NCBI RefSeq assembly: GCF_041296385.1
Contig: NC_091013.1
Coordinates: 67,363,563-67,427,562, forward strand
Reading direction: 5' to 3'
DNA: 64,000 nucleotides
From: Aphelocoma coerulescens
Taxonomy: Eukaryota; Chordata; Aves; Passeriformes; Corvidae
Part shown: positions 24,816 to 38,200 of the stretch, piece after piece
Layout: every line of letters starts with the position of its first letter
How positions within the stretch are numbered: the first letter of the stretch is position 1
The notes under the pieces: model-generated
What the model was told of the DNA's origin: nothing
The model's database searches: none
The model's input: the letters and a program-made list of their open reading frames with translations, nothing else
Translations under genes and position numbers: made by a program

Positions 24816-26872
24816 GGACAGCCAACACCCAGCTCAGCACAGCACAGCAGCACATGAGCCCCTTCAAAAAACCTCCAAGGAGTTTGACTCTGAAAATCTG
24901 AAGTTGGTTTCCTACTGCGTAGTGCATCACCAGAGAGATCTACCCCCATACCCCTCAGGACAAATATCCAAGTTCAAATTAGATTCATTTCCCATTTTTT
25001 GAAATTCTTTCAAGACACACATTTGTTCTGAGTTCAACTGCTGCTTTGTATGCATTGGGAGACTCAAAGCATCTCACTTTACTCTAAATATTCAAGGGTT
25101 AGAATTTGTGTAGCAAATTTGCTGGATTGGCCTGAAATTAAGTTTGCAAAGTTCTTGAGACTGGTGGGCAAAAGATGTAGCAGTTCTGGAAATCTTTAAC
25201 AAGTAAATTCAGTATGTTGAGTTGAGTTATATGATTTTTGAAAATTCTCTGAACTACTCACACATAACGTCAACGCACCATCCATTTGCAGCATCTAACC
25301 CTACCCAGGCCGTTTTGGATGGGTGGCCTCATCATAAGCAAATGTTTCTTTTCCTGCATTTTCCCTCAGAAGCAGGTGGCAGTGGATTTCAAATAAAACC
25401 ACACCCATGTCTGTGTTCCTTTCTGGAGGGTGTGTTTTGCTCATGGAAATATGTCTGACCTCTTTGTTTAATTTTCAAAATTTTATAAGCGTCCCACCCC
25501 CTGGGTTGCCCGCAAAGTGACTCAGCAAGCCAAGCAAAGGGATCAAAGAACAGATAGAGTTTTTTACACAAATGGAAAAGTTTAGCAGTTCTGAAAGTAT
25601 TTTCCCTTAACACTTATTTCAAAACATTAATAAAAATAATTACAGCAGAGTCTAACAGACAAAACGCAGGGCTAGAGTCATAAATCTTAGAGAACAGGGA
25701 GGAGCACTCTGAAATGCTGCAAAACAAATAGATTATCACCTTTCCAAATCTCTGCAAGCTTCTCTTTTCCTGTAATAGAAAACAAAAAATCACCAAGGCT
25801 GGGCTGCTGCTTGCTTGCTGTAATTAAAACAACTTTTATATTGTATTTCCTCAGTAGTGTGCACATTTATAAAGCAGAAAGGAGAAAATTGTACATGTAG
25901 GAGTGAACACATAGGAATTGCCACCAGCACAGATGAACCACCTTGGGTCCAACCCAAGCCCAACTCTGTATCTTGCTGCTCACTGGATATTCTGTGGGTC
26001 AAAAAGTCCTGGGAACCTGATTCTGTTTCAGGGACTCATGTATTGGAACCAAAGATAAGGTTCTGATGTAACAAATGGAGGAAGATCCAGACCTTGGAGG
26101 CCTCAGAGACTCCTTATGTACATGCCACAGGGCTAAACTCCTCCTTGCTTATTCCATCTCCTGCCTCCCATATTTTGCACTGATTTATGCACAGCTGCTA
26201 AATTCAAAAGAGAAGAAACAGACCTGCCCCATCTCATACTACACAACAGTCAGAAGGCTGGGTGCTCGCCAGGAAGATGGGATATGTCGATTCCAAACTC
26301 CTTTGGCCCAGAACCCAGCTCTCCCACTTCCCAGGAAAGTGCTCTTTGTACCAGACAACACATCTGTTCTCAGAACGGGGCTGTCAGGGTGTCACACACA
26401 GGGAGTGCTGCCTACTACAGGCAGTGTGCAAACCCCTCTCTTTTCCCACCTGCCCCAGACGCTGCCCAGCACGGAGCGGGGAGTTGCTCCCTCCAGGAAA
26501 AACCACATCCCTCCAGGAAAAGTGGTAAACAGCACCACCAGAATAGCTGACTGACTCAGCCCAGACATGGGAGCATCTCTTCAGGCATGGGATGCTCAAG
26601 ACAGACATGCAGTAACTGGTCTGAAAATGGGTCAGGTACTGACACCCGGAGAGATTTCGTTTACTGCAATACTTATGGATCCTCCAGCTAATCAGAGGAC
26701 TGCAGCTTCAAGGTTCTAGTGTGAAAATAATGGGAATTCATAAAATAAAAGGGTCAGAAATGCCAAGATGGAAAAGGCAGGTCATAATCTAATCATGCTT
26801 TCCTTCCTACTTCTAGGAAGGCAATCAAGAGGAAATAACAACATGGAAGACAGAGTCAGTAAATCAAATAGT

Positions 26873-26878
26873 TTTATT
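26873..26878 (-). terminator. COG6: Candidate COG6 poly(A) signal (AATAAA), proximal long form
   Basis: The minus strand reads TCAATAAAACTATTTG, followed by a pyrimidine-rich and GU-rich stretch, the usual layout of a strong cleavage site. It is about 2.24 kb past the stop codon. Confidence 0.4.
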
Positions 26879-28002
26879 GATGTCCTTTCTTATTGTGACC
26901 ATTGGTCATCAACTTTAATTCACAGACCAAAATTAGCAATTGACTTTAATTTTCCTAAATTACAACTTCTATTGCTTTTGCATTTTTACCAAGAGAAGAT
27001 AAAATCATGAGTAAGTCTCTACATGGAATCAAAGATAGGAAGTAACTTCTGACTAATCCTCATGCAAACTACTGAATTTGGAGACCAAGGTTGAGCGTTA
27101 TTTCAGGAAGAAGTTCACTCTTATGAGTAGTCTCATCTCAAGCTAACTTATAGTCCTTTCACAACTGATGTAATTTTCATATATTAGATAATTACAGGCA
27201 TATTAAGCAATATTAACATTATTAAACAACAAGGAACAGCCGCCTGAATGTATACTATGGCAGTGCAAAATCTGAGTAATATTAAGAGCCTTACCTGGTA
27301 ATTTTCCATTACAGCTTTTTTCAGCTTCTAGAATTTTTTGTCTTACAGGCCTAGGGATTTTAAACAGAATAAATCTAACATTCATATTTACAGAAAGATT
27401 TATGCCTGGCCCTAGAACTCCAGGGACACTTACACTTTCTATACCAACAAATTACTCCCATTTGGAAAAGGAGCTATTGCTTTATTGTGGCATTACCACA
27501 GAAGCTGCTTTCTGAGCGCACTGAATGCATTTTGTGCAATGAGTTTTCCAAGAGGCTAAAATGTATTGCTGCTGCTCTTATGTCTTGCTCTTCTGCAAGC
27601 ATACACTAAACTGCAGACTTGGCTGCCACCAAGTATGTATTTTATATGTGCACTATTACTACTAATAAAAGTAAAATGAGTTATTCAATATGAATGACTG
27701 CTCATCTCCCCCTTGATGTACATAAAATAAGCCACATATAATGTGAGAGTAAACTCAGGTGACTGTAATAACTCCATGGCACTCCTACAGTAACAAAGAG
27801 AAGAAAAAAAGTGAAATGCTTCCACCAAAACAGTTCACTTAAATTATCCTTTCAAAACAAACAAAACCCTAGCCACAAATCCATTTTACTAACTTTTTGT
27901 TTCCTAAGGTTTCTCTTGAACAACACTTTCCTAAAAAATAACTATGTTTAAGGAATTTGCAGAAAATTATCACAAGGCCCAACAGAGAACAAGTGTCCTA
28001 CT

Positions 28003-28019
28003 CCCCCCCCCCCCCCCCC
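28003..28019 (-). repeat. Homopolymer of 17 C on plus strand (17 G in the COG6 transcript)
   Basis: This is an uninterrupted C17 tract directly next to TTTATT on its right. On the COG6 strand this reads AATAAA followed at once by G17. The exact length is likely to vary between individuals and to suffer sequencing error. Confidence 0.9.
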
Positions 28020-29118
28020 TTTATTTTCCTCTTTTCCTGGAAGCAGAAGTCTCCTAAATCATAACTCTATATTATCAGGGCTTCTACACAGGGAACCTTC
28101 AGCTTGCACCAACGGAGGAGAGAAATGAAAGCTTCACTTATGGCTTTCTACGCATCAGACTGGGACATTGATGCACTCCAGCTCTCCCACATAAATCCCA
28201 AGTCATGTAAACCATGAAAGTCTCTTGGTGGATTATGAACTGAATGAATACTTGTACTAGAGCAGATGGACCTTTTCTGTACATAAAACCAAGCAAAACA
28301 AAAATCATGTACATGTGAGGGAGGAATGGCCATACTGCTGTGCAAACCACTTTCCTAACCTACATTGTTACTGGTCCCAGCCTTAGGAGATCAGCAATTT
28401 TCAAGTGATACAAAGATTCCTACTGGAAACAACTGCACTAAACCAAAATCCTTCCAGTAAAACAGAATTATAAAAGTAACTTAAAGCATTAAGTTTCAGG
28501 TTATGTACAAGCATGTAGTTCAAACAATTATTTTTCTGACAGAAAACACCAGATAATAGATTGCAAAAAAACCACACAAATTTTGCCTCAAAGATTTAAT
28601 CAACAGGCTTTGCAAGAGCATCAAGTATTCTGAAATGATTTATGAGCTGCAAAAGTGATGCATGAGTCATTCAAAGTGTATCAGTTGTATTAAAATTTCA
28701 GTTATCAGTGTTTACTGATGGCAGGCTGAGAAAAAGAGTGAGAGAACAGACTATAGAGCAAATAAAAATATTGGTGAGGTCATAAGAGACACTGGTTAAG
28801 CCTGCAGCTGAAAGGATTATGTACAGCAAGGAAAAAAGCTTTTCTCCTTTTTCAAAGAGATTGCACATTGTCAAGGTCCATTTCCATCAGAGAAAAACAT
28901 TAAAATAATTTTCAATCTATATTCTATTTTCTGACCTATTGAAAGTATTCAAAGACACAGGAAAGACTAGACTTCTGCCAAGCAGATTAAAGAAAACTGC
29001 ATTCCTACATATTTTAACTATACAATTACACATCCAAATTCAAAGCAGAAAAATAATTCAATGCAAATACTCAAGAAATACAGAATTATGGATTCTGATA
29101 AATCTGGGGGACGCAGGA

Positions 29119-29266
29119 CTATGAAAGGAGTGCCTGAACTTGATGAGGAGATCTGTGTAGGATGGTTTCTGGATCCTTGTATTCATTTGAAGGATCCATC
29201 ACAGCTGCATATAACTCACTGTAAGCTCTGCAGACCAGTTCTGTTGACTGTTTTATTATCTGCTCT
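29119..29266 (-). CDS. COG6: COG6 exon 19, coding part, with stop codon
   Basis: This exon completes a lysine codon, then encodes the last 48 residues: [40 protein letters not shown] region, and the C-terminus PHQVQALLS, followed by TAG at 29,121-29,119. The acceptor is TTTTTAG. The end matches the family C-terminus, so the protein is complete on this side. Transcript sequence continues into the 3' untranslated region at lower coordinates. Confidence 0.96.
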
Positions 29267-32200
29267 CTAAAAACCAAAACAAAACAATACAATTTGAAAA
29301 TTTTAGGGAATATAACTGTACTACATACAAGGAATTAAAGATATACATTAAAAATACACATTAAAAATCAATCTTAGTTACACTAAAAAGCCTTATACTT
29401 CAACTGTGAAAACAGATCAAATTTTTTAAAAAAAGGGATTCTTTCTCTCGTTGTATCACACACAGACAAACTCACATATATGACCTGATAACCAAGACAG
29501 GAGCTTCTTTATTTCTACAATCAAGCAAAAAATAATAGAAGGATTTAATCTGTGTACATTAGTTTCCCACCTGCACTCCCCTGTATCTTTTAAAAGACTG
29601 ATAAACTTAGTGATCTACCTTCTACCTCCAGTGGATTCTCACTGTCCTTTGTAAATACACTTTTTTTTTTCTACTAGCAAATATATTCTATTTTCTATAT
29701 CTTGACAGCACCTGATTCCATAATCAGACAAAAACCAGTGATAGTGGTCAGAGATTTAAAACACAACAATGCTATCAAGTCTGTGTCCTTTTTTTTCTGG
29801 AGATAAATGAGTAACAATGCACACAGACTGAACACTAAATTTAACTGGAAAGTTTAATATTTTTAAAGACAACCTAGTAATTTTATTTTACATTACCCAT
29901 TGAATCAGTTTAATCATCATGGTGATGGTGTTTACAGTTGCAGATGCATTTTTATCTATTAGAAACAGCAGTTACAACTATTTTACAGCCAAACCCATGC
30001 CAGAGGAACTCCAGCAAAAGCTGAGGAAACCAAGGTAACCACAAATCCAGATTCAGCCTTGCTGTAAAATGCAGCAGAGAAACAAAGACAACAAAACTGC
30101 ATCCACTAAAATCACGGCTAAATTCACAGACTGTTGGGAATTGACAAGTTAAAGAAATTTCAAAGATCAAATACAAAAATATTTGTCTTTACAGGAAACA
30201 TTAAGGAACAGAAGATATGAGAAAGCAGATTAGAAGACCAAATCTGCATTTTATTCTGACACACAGTACCCAGTTTTTTCATATACAGCATCAACTGCCA
30301 GTATTACTAGGTTATTAGAATACCTGAAATAAGACTGCCCTTATAATGGCAAATCCAAACCCACTATTATAAGGGAAATATATTCAGAGTGTTCAAGTAA
30401 GACAACTGTCTCTGACCTCAGCCTGGGATCACTAAGCTAGTGTAACATGATGATTTTTTATGAAAGCATTACACACTGAATTTGTGTAAAACTATTGAAC
30501 CAAATGCATAAATAAAAAAGTTTGTTAAAATATTCAGAGGACTGAACAGCATCATATGTGTTGTTCAATCAAATAATGTCAGTGTCATTAATCAGTACAT
30601 TAGGATTTCAGTTGCCATAACAACATGATACATTTATCACTAACACAAATGGCAGCACTTGCTAAAAATAGTAATTCCAGCATTCAGTTTCTGTGATCCA
30701 ACACGAATGAAAAGAGCTTTTCAAGACCAACAACCATATGAATACATAGCTTAAGACTTTTTAAATGAGTGAAGGAATTTGAAAGACAAAAGCATGCACT
30801 GGTAATGTTGGGAGGAATGTTCTTCACAGTTGCAGAGGTTAAATGATATTGCCAATGAGTATGTAATACACTGGTCCTTTATCAAAAGCATGTGGTCTGA
30901 GAACCAAAGACCTCAGCTCTCAATTATCTAATTTCAAGTAATATATCTTCAAAATTGAAAATTCCAACTACTATAGGCAGAGACTAAAATTATAGCACTG
31001 GTTAAATGTTTTGCTTGAATTTTGAGAAAATTTTGCATTTTCAAGGCTTATTTACCATCGAAAATATTGACTATCAAGACAGTGATTCTACAAGCATCTC
31101 TGTAAATGGGTATTTTAACTTTAGAAGGATTGCTTGGGTTTAAAGCTATGTGTTTGAAGGCTAATGGGCTAACTTACTTATTTTGTTTTAATTCTGAGCA
31201 GAATCTGACCTATAGCACTGATTATAGCAGGTTAATAAACTTCTGCATGTTAGCTGAGCTGTAGCAGCTATAGCCATCACCTTCACACAATGCTTTCCTC
31301 TTACCTCTCAACTGTCCACTGCTGCAAGGTAATATGAATTCAGTTTAAAATGTGCTGAGAGGTTTAAAAAGCTTATCAATGGGATAAAGCTAAGACTGCC
31401 TACGTGACCAGTGTATCTTGGTTCACCTGACAGAAGGAATGATTTAGTTCAAGTAATTTCACAGTGCCAGAGTCTTTATGGTAGCATGGAGTCTACCTCT
31501 TAAAATTGCCTCTGTGCTAGCAATGAAAAGTTGAGGCTTTCAAAATACCTTTACTGTTATTACGGTTTTTAAAAAGACCTACAATCAAAAAACGTATCAA
31601 GAGCTAAAATACAGGTTTAATGCCTTGACACCGAGAAGCAGAGGCTGTGATGTTTCACTGACATTACAGGTCAAGCTACCCTGTTTGATCTGTACAGAGA
31701 GTAGAGCTCCACCACAACAGGGTCAGCTCTGCCAGCTGAGCTGTGGGAATGGTAAATCTGGCAGAGACACCCAAAGCCAGCTGAAAAGCACCAGCATTCC
31801 CAGCCATGCTCCACCTGTATGGTGTGACACTGGAAGTCTTTGGATGAGGAGAACCTGAGAAATGAAGGATGAGAACCCGGCAGCTGGACTAGCTGATCAC
31901 TGTAGGTCCCTTCCAACTGAACTGTTCTATTTGATTCCCAGCAGTAATTATTCTTCCCTTGACATATGTCATTTTGTAAATGCAAGATGCTGTAGTACAA
32001 TCCCACCGAGGAAAAATACTAGTAATGAAACTCCAAATACTATTGCATTATGTAAAATGTGATGTGCTTGTCTTAGTTTCTGGTATATCTGTAACCTGCA
32101 TTCTTCGCGAAAGTGTGAAAAATAATGTCAAGGAAAGTTTTTGATCAGTGCAACATATAATTCTCCGAGTTTAAGTACTGCAGAAAATCTTCATGTGGTT

Positions 32201-35200
32201 CACATTTAATTGGAAAGAAATTTGTGGCACTTTCCCTAGCTTTAGGGTTGAGTTATATCCAAAAAACAAGGTAAGAGATAAATAATAAAGTTCTAACTTT
32301 CATACTTCAAAGAAGAAATCTCTTAAAAAAAAATATTAGGTGAAAAGTAAAATAATCTCAGCACAATATTCAATGAGAAAGAATGCCAATATTCTACAGC
32401 AGAAGAAAAACAAAGGTGAAAATTCTAGAACTGACAAAGCAGTGGGGATAAAAGAAATCTTGGAGAATTATGTATTTCACCTGTCTTTGACAAGCTTACA
32501 AAATAGTTCTAAAACAATATACAACTAAGTTGACAAAAATGCTGACACAGCAGAACATGTTCAAAATAGATTAATGTAATTCATTTTGATGGTGCCTCAT
32601 AAATCAAGAGTAACTACTTCAGAAAGTTACAGAATTACATACTCCTCACTGCTTGCTCAAAACAGGAGAGTCAGAACAAAACTGAACTGCGACCTGAAGG
32701 ACAATGCAAATATCATCACAGCTGATAACTTGAATTCTCATCATGATTCACTAAAACTTACCATATTCATCTTTGTGAGCATTATTCAGGTATAATAGAA
32801 ATTCAGAGGTAAGGCACTTACTTCACAGTGGCACTCAGAAGGAAATTCAGCTGGGACATTAAGAGACTATCTGGAGCAGACAGATAGCGATCAAACTGAG
32901 CCTACGAGAAGAGAATATGAGATCAACATATTAACACCTTGCTGTTCTGCAAAAATAGGTAAAATCACAAATTTCTGAAAACATTTCCGATTACATTAAA
33001 AGACAGAACTTAATAATCCAAAACAAATACCTGACTTCAGCACCTCTGCCTCCAAAATTTTGTTCCTGACTGAGGAATATGAGTGGAGGGCAAATAATGA
33101 GAATCCAGCTTTTATAATTATCCATCTAAGCTTCCTATCCAGCTGGTGCAGGTACTTATACATCACTGAAGATCACACTGAGTCTGTTCAATGCAGAGGG
33201 AATATAAGACAGCTCCAGAGAGATATCTACTCTGTCCAAGTTAGACATGTTGCTTGATTCTTTTTGCATGTTTCTTTTTACTTTTTGGCAGGGAGTCACT
33301 GCTTATGTTAAGAAAAACAAAGAGCAAATCACCCACTTCAGGCTTCTTGAACTGCTTCTAAGAGTACTTCTCCTCTCCCACAGAATATAGTGATAAAAAG
33401 AGTAGTGCTTTGATTCTAAGAAGAAACATTACTGCTGTCTTCAACAATTGATCAGAAATATTGTGGCTGGCCCATCCCTGGCAGTGTTCAAGGCCAGGCT
33501 GGAAAGGAGTTTGAGCAACCTGGTCTAGAGGAAAGTGTCCCTGCCCATGACGGGAAGGCTGGAAGAAGATGGTCCTTAAGGTCCATTCCAACCCAAACCA
33601 TTCTGTGACTGCGTGGTCAAATGAGTGACTACGGAGAAGATGAAACCAGGTCTTCTCACAGGTGAAAACACAAGGAATATTGAACACATATTACACTAAG
33701 GAGCATTTTGATTAGATAATGAGAGGAAAAATTCTCATCAGGAATGTCATCAAACACAGAACAGATTATCCAAAAAAACGGTATAATCTCCATCCTTGGA
33801 ATTATTCACTAAGACAAGGCCCTAAGTAAGTTTATCCAATGATGGCAACCTTCCTATTCATTCATTCACTGAATTAATATTCTCAAGCTGGTAAATCCTA
33901 AAATCCACATCCCTCCACCATATAAAACACAGGCAAAAATGAATAGTGAAGTCACAGTTCTCACAAATTAATTTTTTTTGGTTTTCTGCCCTTGTTTGGA
34001 AAGCAAGGGAGCTTTTGCTGCGAGGGGTATGGACCTAGCAAACATCGCATTTGCAAGCGCATATGAACAGCTTAAAAGGCTGGGACCTGGAAAACTTTCA
34101 AGCATAAATTGGAGGCAGTGAATCTGCCTGCAAGTACTCCCCCCTGGTTTAAATCCTGAGAAGCCAATAGATTAGGCTGATAGATTGGATTTATGTGGGT
34201 TTGATTTCAGCATACTTGGTTCCATTCTGGTTAAAGTGTGTTCACAGAAGCAGACGTTAAGTAAAGTAATGAACAAAATAAAACAGTTGGATTCTTCTCT
34301 TAACTATTCAAGGGAAATTATTATGTACTACTATAGATAACAGACTTGCATATATGTAATTCACGGAGAAGGTCCCCAAGCTGCAGCCTTTAAATTCATT
34401 GTTAGTCTACAAGACTATGATAAATAGAAGATACTTTAAATGCAAAATTCCTAAGTTTTAATAAGAACGCGTGCTGATCTCAGTAAACCACTGAGTGCTC
34501 TGTGCCAGAGCTCTGTTCATCCAACCAGCCTGGGAACTGCTGGTTTAAAAACCTGAGCAGAAAAAAATATGCTGCACTACCATAATTGGGATGCATTCAA
34601 CATACAAGTTTTTTAAAAACCCTTTTAAAATCCCCTTTTTTCCATGGGTGTGTACATATAGTGCTGTATGAGCAGGCCTTTACAGTTAAGCTTTTAGAAT
34701 AAAGCTAAACACAGCTAAGCAAGAAGAATGACAGATTATATATTATTGCCTACTGAACTGTGATATTGCTATCTCCATGCAAAATAGCCTTCACACACTC
34801 TAAGAAAAAATACCAGCTGATAATTTGCTTTAAAATATATTGTAGCTTTCAACTTAAAAAAACATAACTGTGACATACACCCAGAATCGAACTTCTGAGT
34901 AAAACTGAACCATTTGCATAAAATCAAAGCCTTAGGACAAAGATTATAAATGATGGCAGAACCTATATTTCAAAGCATAGAGGCAAAAAAAGAAACTTTG
35001 GTGACTAAAACTAATTAGAGCTAAGTATTTGCTTTTAGCAATTTAAGATGACTCATGGGACAGCACTCTTGTAAGTAAAGTTCTGCTTCTCAAGGCTTAG
35101 AAACTAATATTCTATTACTACCCCTTCAGAAATAATTTATGTATTTATTACTTCAAGTGGTCAAATTACTACAAATGAAGAAAGTATTCCCAGACATGTA

Positions 35201-38200
35201 ATTCAGCTATTCTTAAAGAGTAGGACAGATTAGATTAGTATCTTCTACTACAGATGAGTATCTTCTAATCACATAATTAACAGTATTCTTTACCATGTCA
35301 CAGCATCACCACCATAATATGAAAGTTAAAAATGCTTACCATTGCAACCTTCAGGGACACGGAATCCATACTTGACAAATTTGAAAGAGGACCCTAAGAA
35401 TCAGTAATCAAACAGAAGGATAAAAAAAGGTCATACTAGCATATAGAAAAAGATATATAATAAAGTCTGTAAGCAGTTCAGTAGTTAATTTTCATTCGGT
35501 CCTGCTACAGGATCTTACGTGTTTGTAAACTGTATAACCATTTCAGTGCTAAAGTGCTGTTAACAGTTCATTTGTATTCTACCACTCCCTTAAATTAAAA
35601 GCTGAGAATATGGAATTCTTAATATGTCCTTTCAAATCCTTTCTTTCCCTCTTCACCATTAAATAAAGCCAAAACTAGCTTTCTACAAGGCCTAGAATAA
35701 AAACTGAACTGCAAACTGGCTACATCCCCTTGGTATTCCAGACTTAAGAGACAACAATGTTGCTCTATCTGTTCTTGGACTGTGAAGAATTCAGACCTGT
35801 TTCCCAGTAAGCGTTCTGTGCTGGTATGGCAATACCATGCACAAATGCTGCTTAGCCCCATAGAAAATTCTGCGACATCACCTCTGCAGCCAGGCAGCTG
35901 CACAGACAGAAATGAAAATTGCTACATTCCATTAACAACCTGCCCTAGACACTTGAAATTGGTTTTAAAACAGGAGATAGGCTCATGAATAGAAAACTAA
36001 GTTGAGTTATTAACCAGATTATTTATACATTTATTTATTCATCTTTACACTTAAAAGTCTGTTGAGTTTGGGCACTTTATGCAAAATTATTAGCTGAAGA
36101 AACAACATAAAGCTCTCCAATAGAGTTCGCTTTCTCCAGAAAACACTGTTTTTCACTTCTACAAAAGATCACAAAAGGACACAGGCACAGCTGAAGGGAA
36201 GAAGGGCTGTATTAACACCTACCACACTGCAACTGTGCTTCACAAGAAAGGGAGAGCGTGAGCTCTGAATTCCAGTTTTCAGCTCCTCTAAGAAATCTCA
36301 AGTTTTCACTTTGAGAATCTCACTGTCTTGGTACTAGAATAGCTACAGCAACAAGTAAGGACGAAAGAAGAAACTCTTTCAAACTACTACTAAACTCATC
36401 TGCCAGTTTTCCACCAAAGAAATAAAAGCAGCAATTGCCAAATGCATGCAGCTATCTATGGACTCCATGCGGGTGCTACCGGAAGCAATGAAGAAGATGA
36501 ATGCTGTGTACATACACAGCAGGTCTAGTACGTTCTAGGCACCATGGAAGTGCTGGTATGCACCAGACAAGCAGTACAGAAGGACTGCTGCACACCAACC
36601 CTGCTAGGCCTGCTGAACACACAGTGCAGGGGGAATCTGTAGTTGCAAGGTGCCTTTGTCTAATAGTCCTGGTCCCATGTGAAAAACCAACAGACATTAC
36701 TGAATCTTTGCTTTCAGAGGGAGCCTAATTTGCAAAATCATTAGTGCCAAAATTCTTCTAGTTGGCAAGTGTGTGGTACCCCCTCAACATGTAAATTCTG
36801 TAAGCTCACCTGCTCTGGTTTGTGCTGCTGCAGAGCGTTATAAATGTAACTCAGACCAGCTCTCGTTAGCACGTAGGAAGCTTGCTCATTTATGAGTGTA
36901 TCTAAATGAGCTTCAATCTGAAATGTTAAGCATAAGGTATTTATAAAGAGTGTGTGAGAATATTAAATGTAACGAGTTCTGGGGTTAAAAGGTCTAGAAA
37001 CACAAGAAGAAAAAAACACAAATAAGGAGAGTGATCAACAAACAAGGAAATATTACAAATATGTACAGCATAATTATTTTATCCATTCACATTTTTCATA
37101 TTACAAGGAACCAATAATAAAAATGCAGAGAGTTCTTTCATGTCTGACTAATAAAAGAACCTATTTTCTTTGTATTTGTAAATACAACACTACCAAAAAT
37201 GAAGATTATAGCCTTGATCTTAAAAATTCCTATATAATTTTATTTTGCTATAATTCTTTGAAAATGTGTGATAAGAATCATTCACCTCTTATTGAAAATA
37301 CTGACAATAACATGGCAGTTTTACAATAAACAGGAGACAGTCTTTTGTAAGAAAAATAAAACTGAAACTAAATCATACTCAGAATTGATCTTAAATTCAA
37401 TACTGATAAACATGCATTTGAAAAAGTTTACTGAAAGAACAATAGACAATGAAATTACAGTTATCCATTTTGTTTTAATTATCTTCATACAAAAAAAGTT
37501 GCAAGAGTATTTTACATTCTTAATATAATCTTTACTTTGCAGGAAAACCTAATCCCTTAATCCAGTCACAGCAGCAGCAACCAGTTTTCAGTTTGAGCAG
37601 TCTCAGAAAGACATTTGGGTATATATACACTATTACTTCATTTTTACAGATAACTACCTCACTTTCTTTTTTCTTCCAATCCTAAAGAAAAGAAAAAAAT
37701 TATAACATATAAAAGTCTACTAAAATGTAAGACTTTTTCTGATACATAAAGAGTTCATCTTTTTGCTTCCTATAATTGTTTAGAAGAACCCACTTTCCTT
37801 TTTAAATCAGGAGGGAAATCTTAATATTTCAATTTGGAGTTTTTAACTCTCTTAGTGAATTCTTTTTCTATGAAAAATGTTTCTCGCAATAAATATGCCA
37901 TTCTAACTCCACTTGAATAACCTACTTATGTATAATCTTAAAGTTTTTTTTTTCAGTCTGTTCCTGTATTTGTAAAATGTTTGAAGAAAGTAAATGGTAT
38001 TAAATGTGTAAGCTTCAGCTCTACTGCTTTTCTGAAGAGTAAATCAATTGCAGCATTTCCAATGAAAGGAACTCTGATAATAGAAATTAGAAATACCTCA
38101 GACAGTTTGGTGAGGTTGCCTGTTTGTTTCAGAGCTAAAAGGTGCTAGAAATTCTGATTAGGAGCAGAAAGTGAAAAATGGCTCACAGGCAATCCTTGCT

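Larger units (their letters stand above)
21998..26854. other. Intergenic or distal COG6 3' flank, no gene seen
   Basis: Unique sequence containing the distal AATAAA candidate and the 24,755 CpG cluster. Near 26,490-26,522 the block TCCCTCCAGGAAAA occurs twice, about 20 bases apart. Confidence 0.6.
26855..29118 (-). other. COG6: Probable COG6 3' untranslated region
   Basis: This AT-rich sequence follows the COG6 stop and has no coding signal on either strand. It holds minus-strand AATAAA hexamers at 28,025-28,020, 27,486-27,481 and 26,878-26,873. The last has a U/GU-rich stretch (TGTTGTTATT) about 35 to 45 bases beyond it, so cleavage near 26,855 is a reasonable guess. The end could lie at any of the earlier signals, or as far as 23,946. 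The extent is inference. Confidence 0.4.

Noticed and set aside
26075..26554. 159-codon plus-strand frame
   Set aside because: It overlaps frames in the other two phases, includes a short internal repeat (TCCCTCCAGGAAAA twice), has no motif, splice pattern or family resemblance, and a frame this long is expected by chance in GC-richer DNA.
1..29118. Search for FOXO1, LHFPL6 or another coding gene beside COG6
   Set aside because: No forkhead or tetraspan-type coding exon is visible. FOXO1 is expected much farther away, and LHFPL6 on the other side of COG6.
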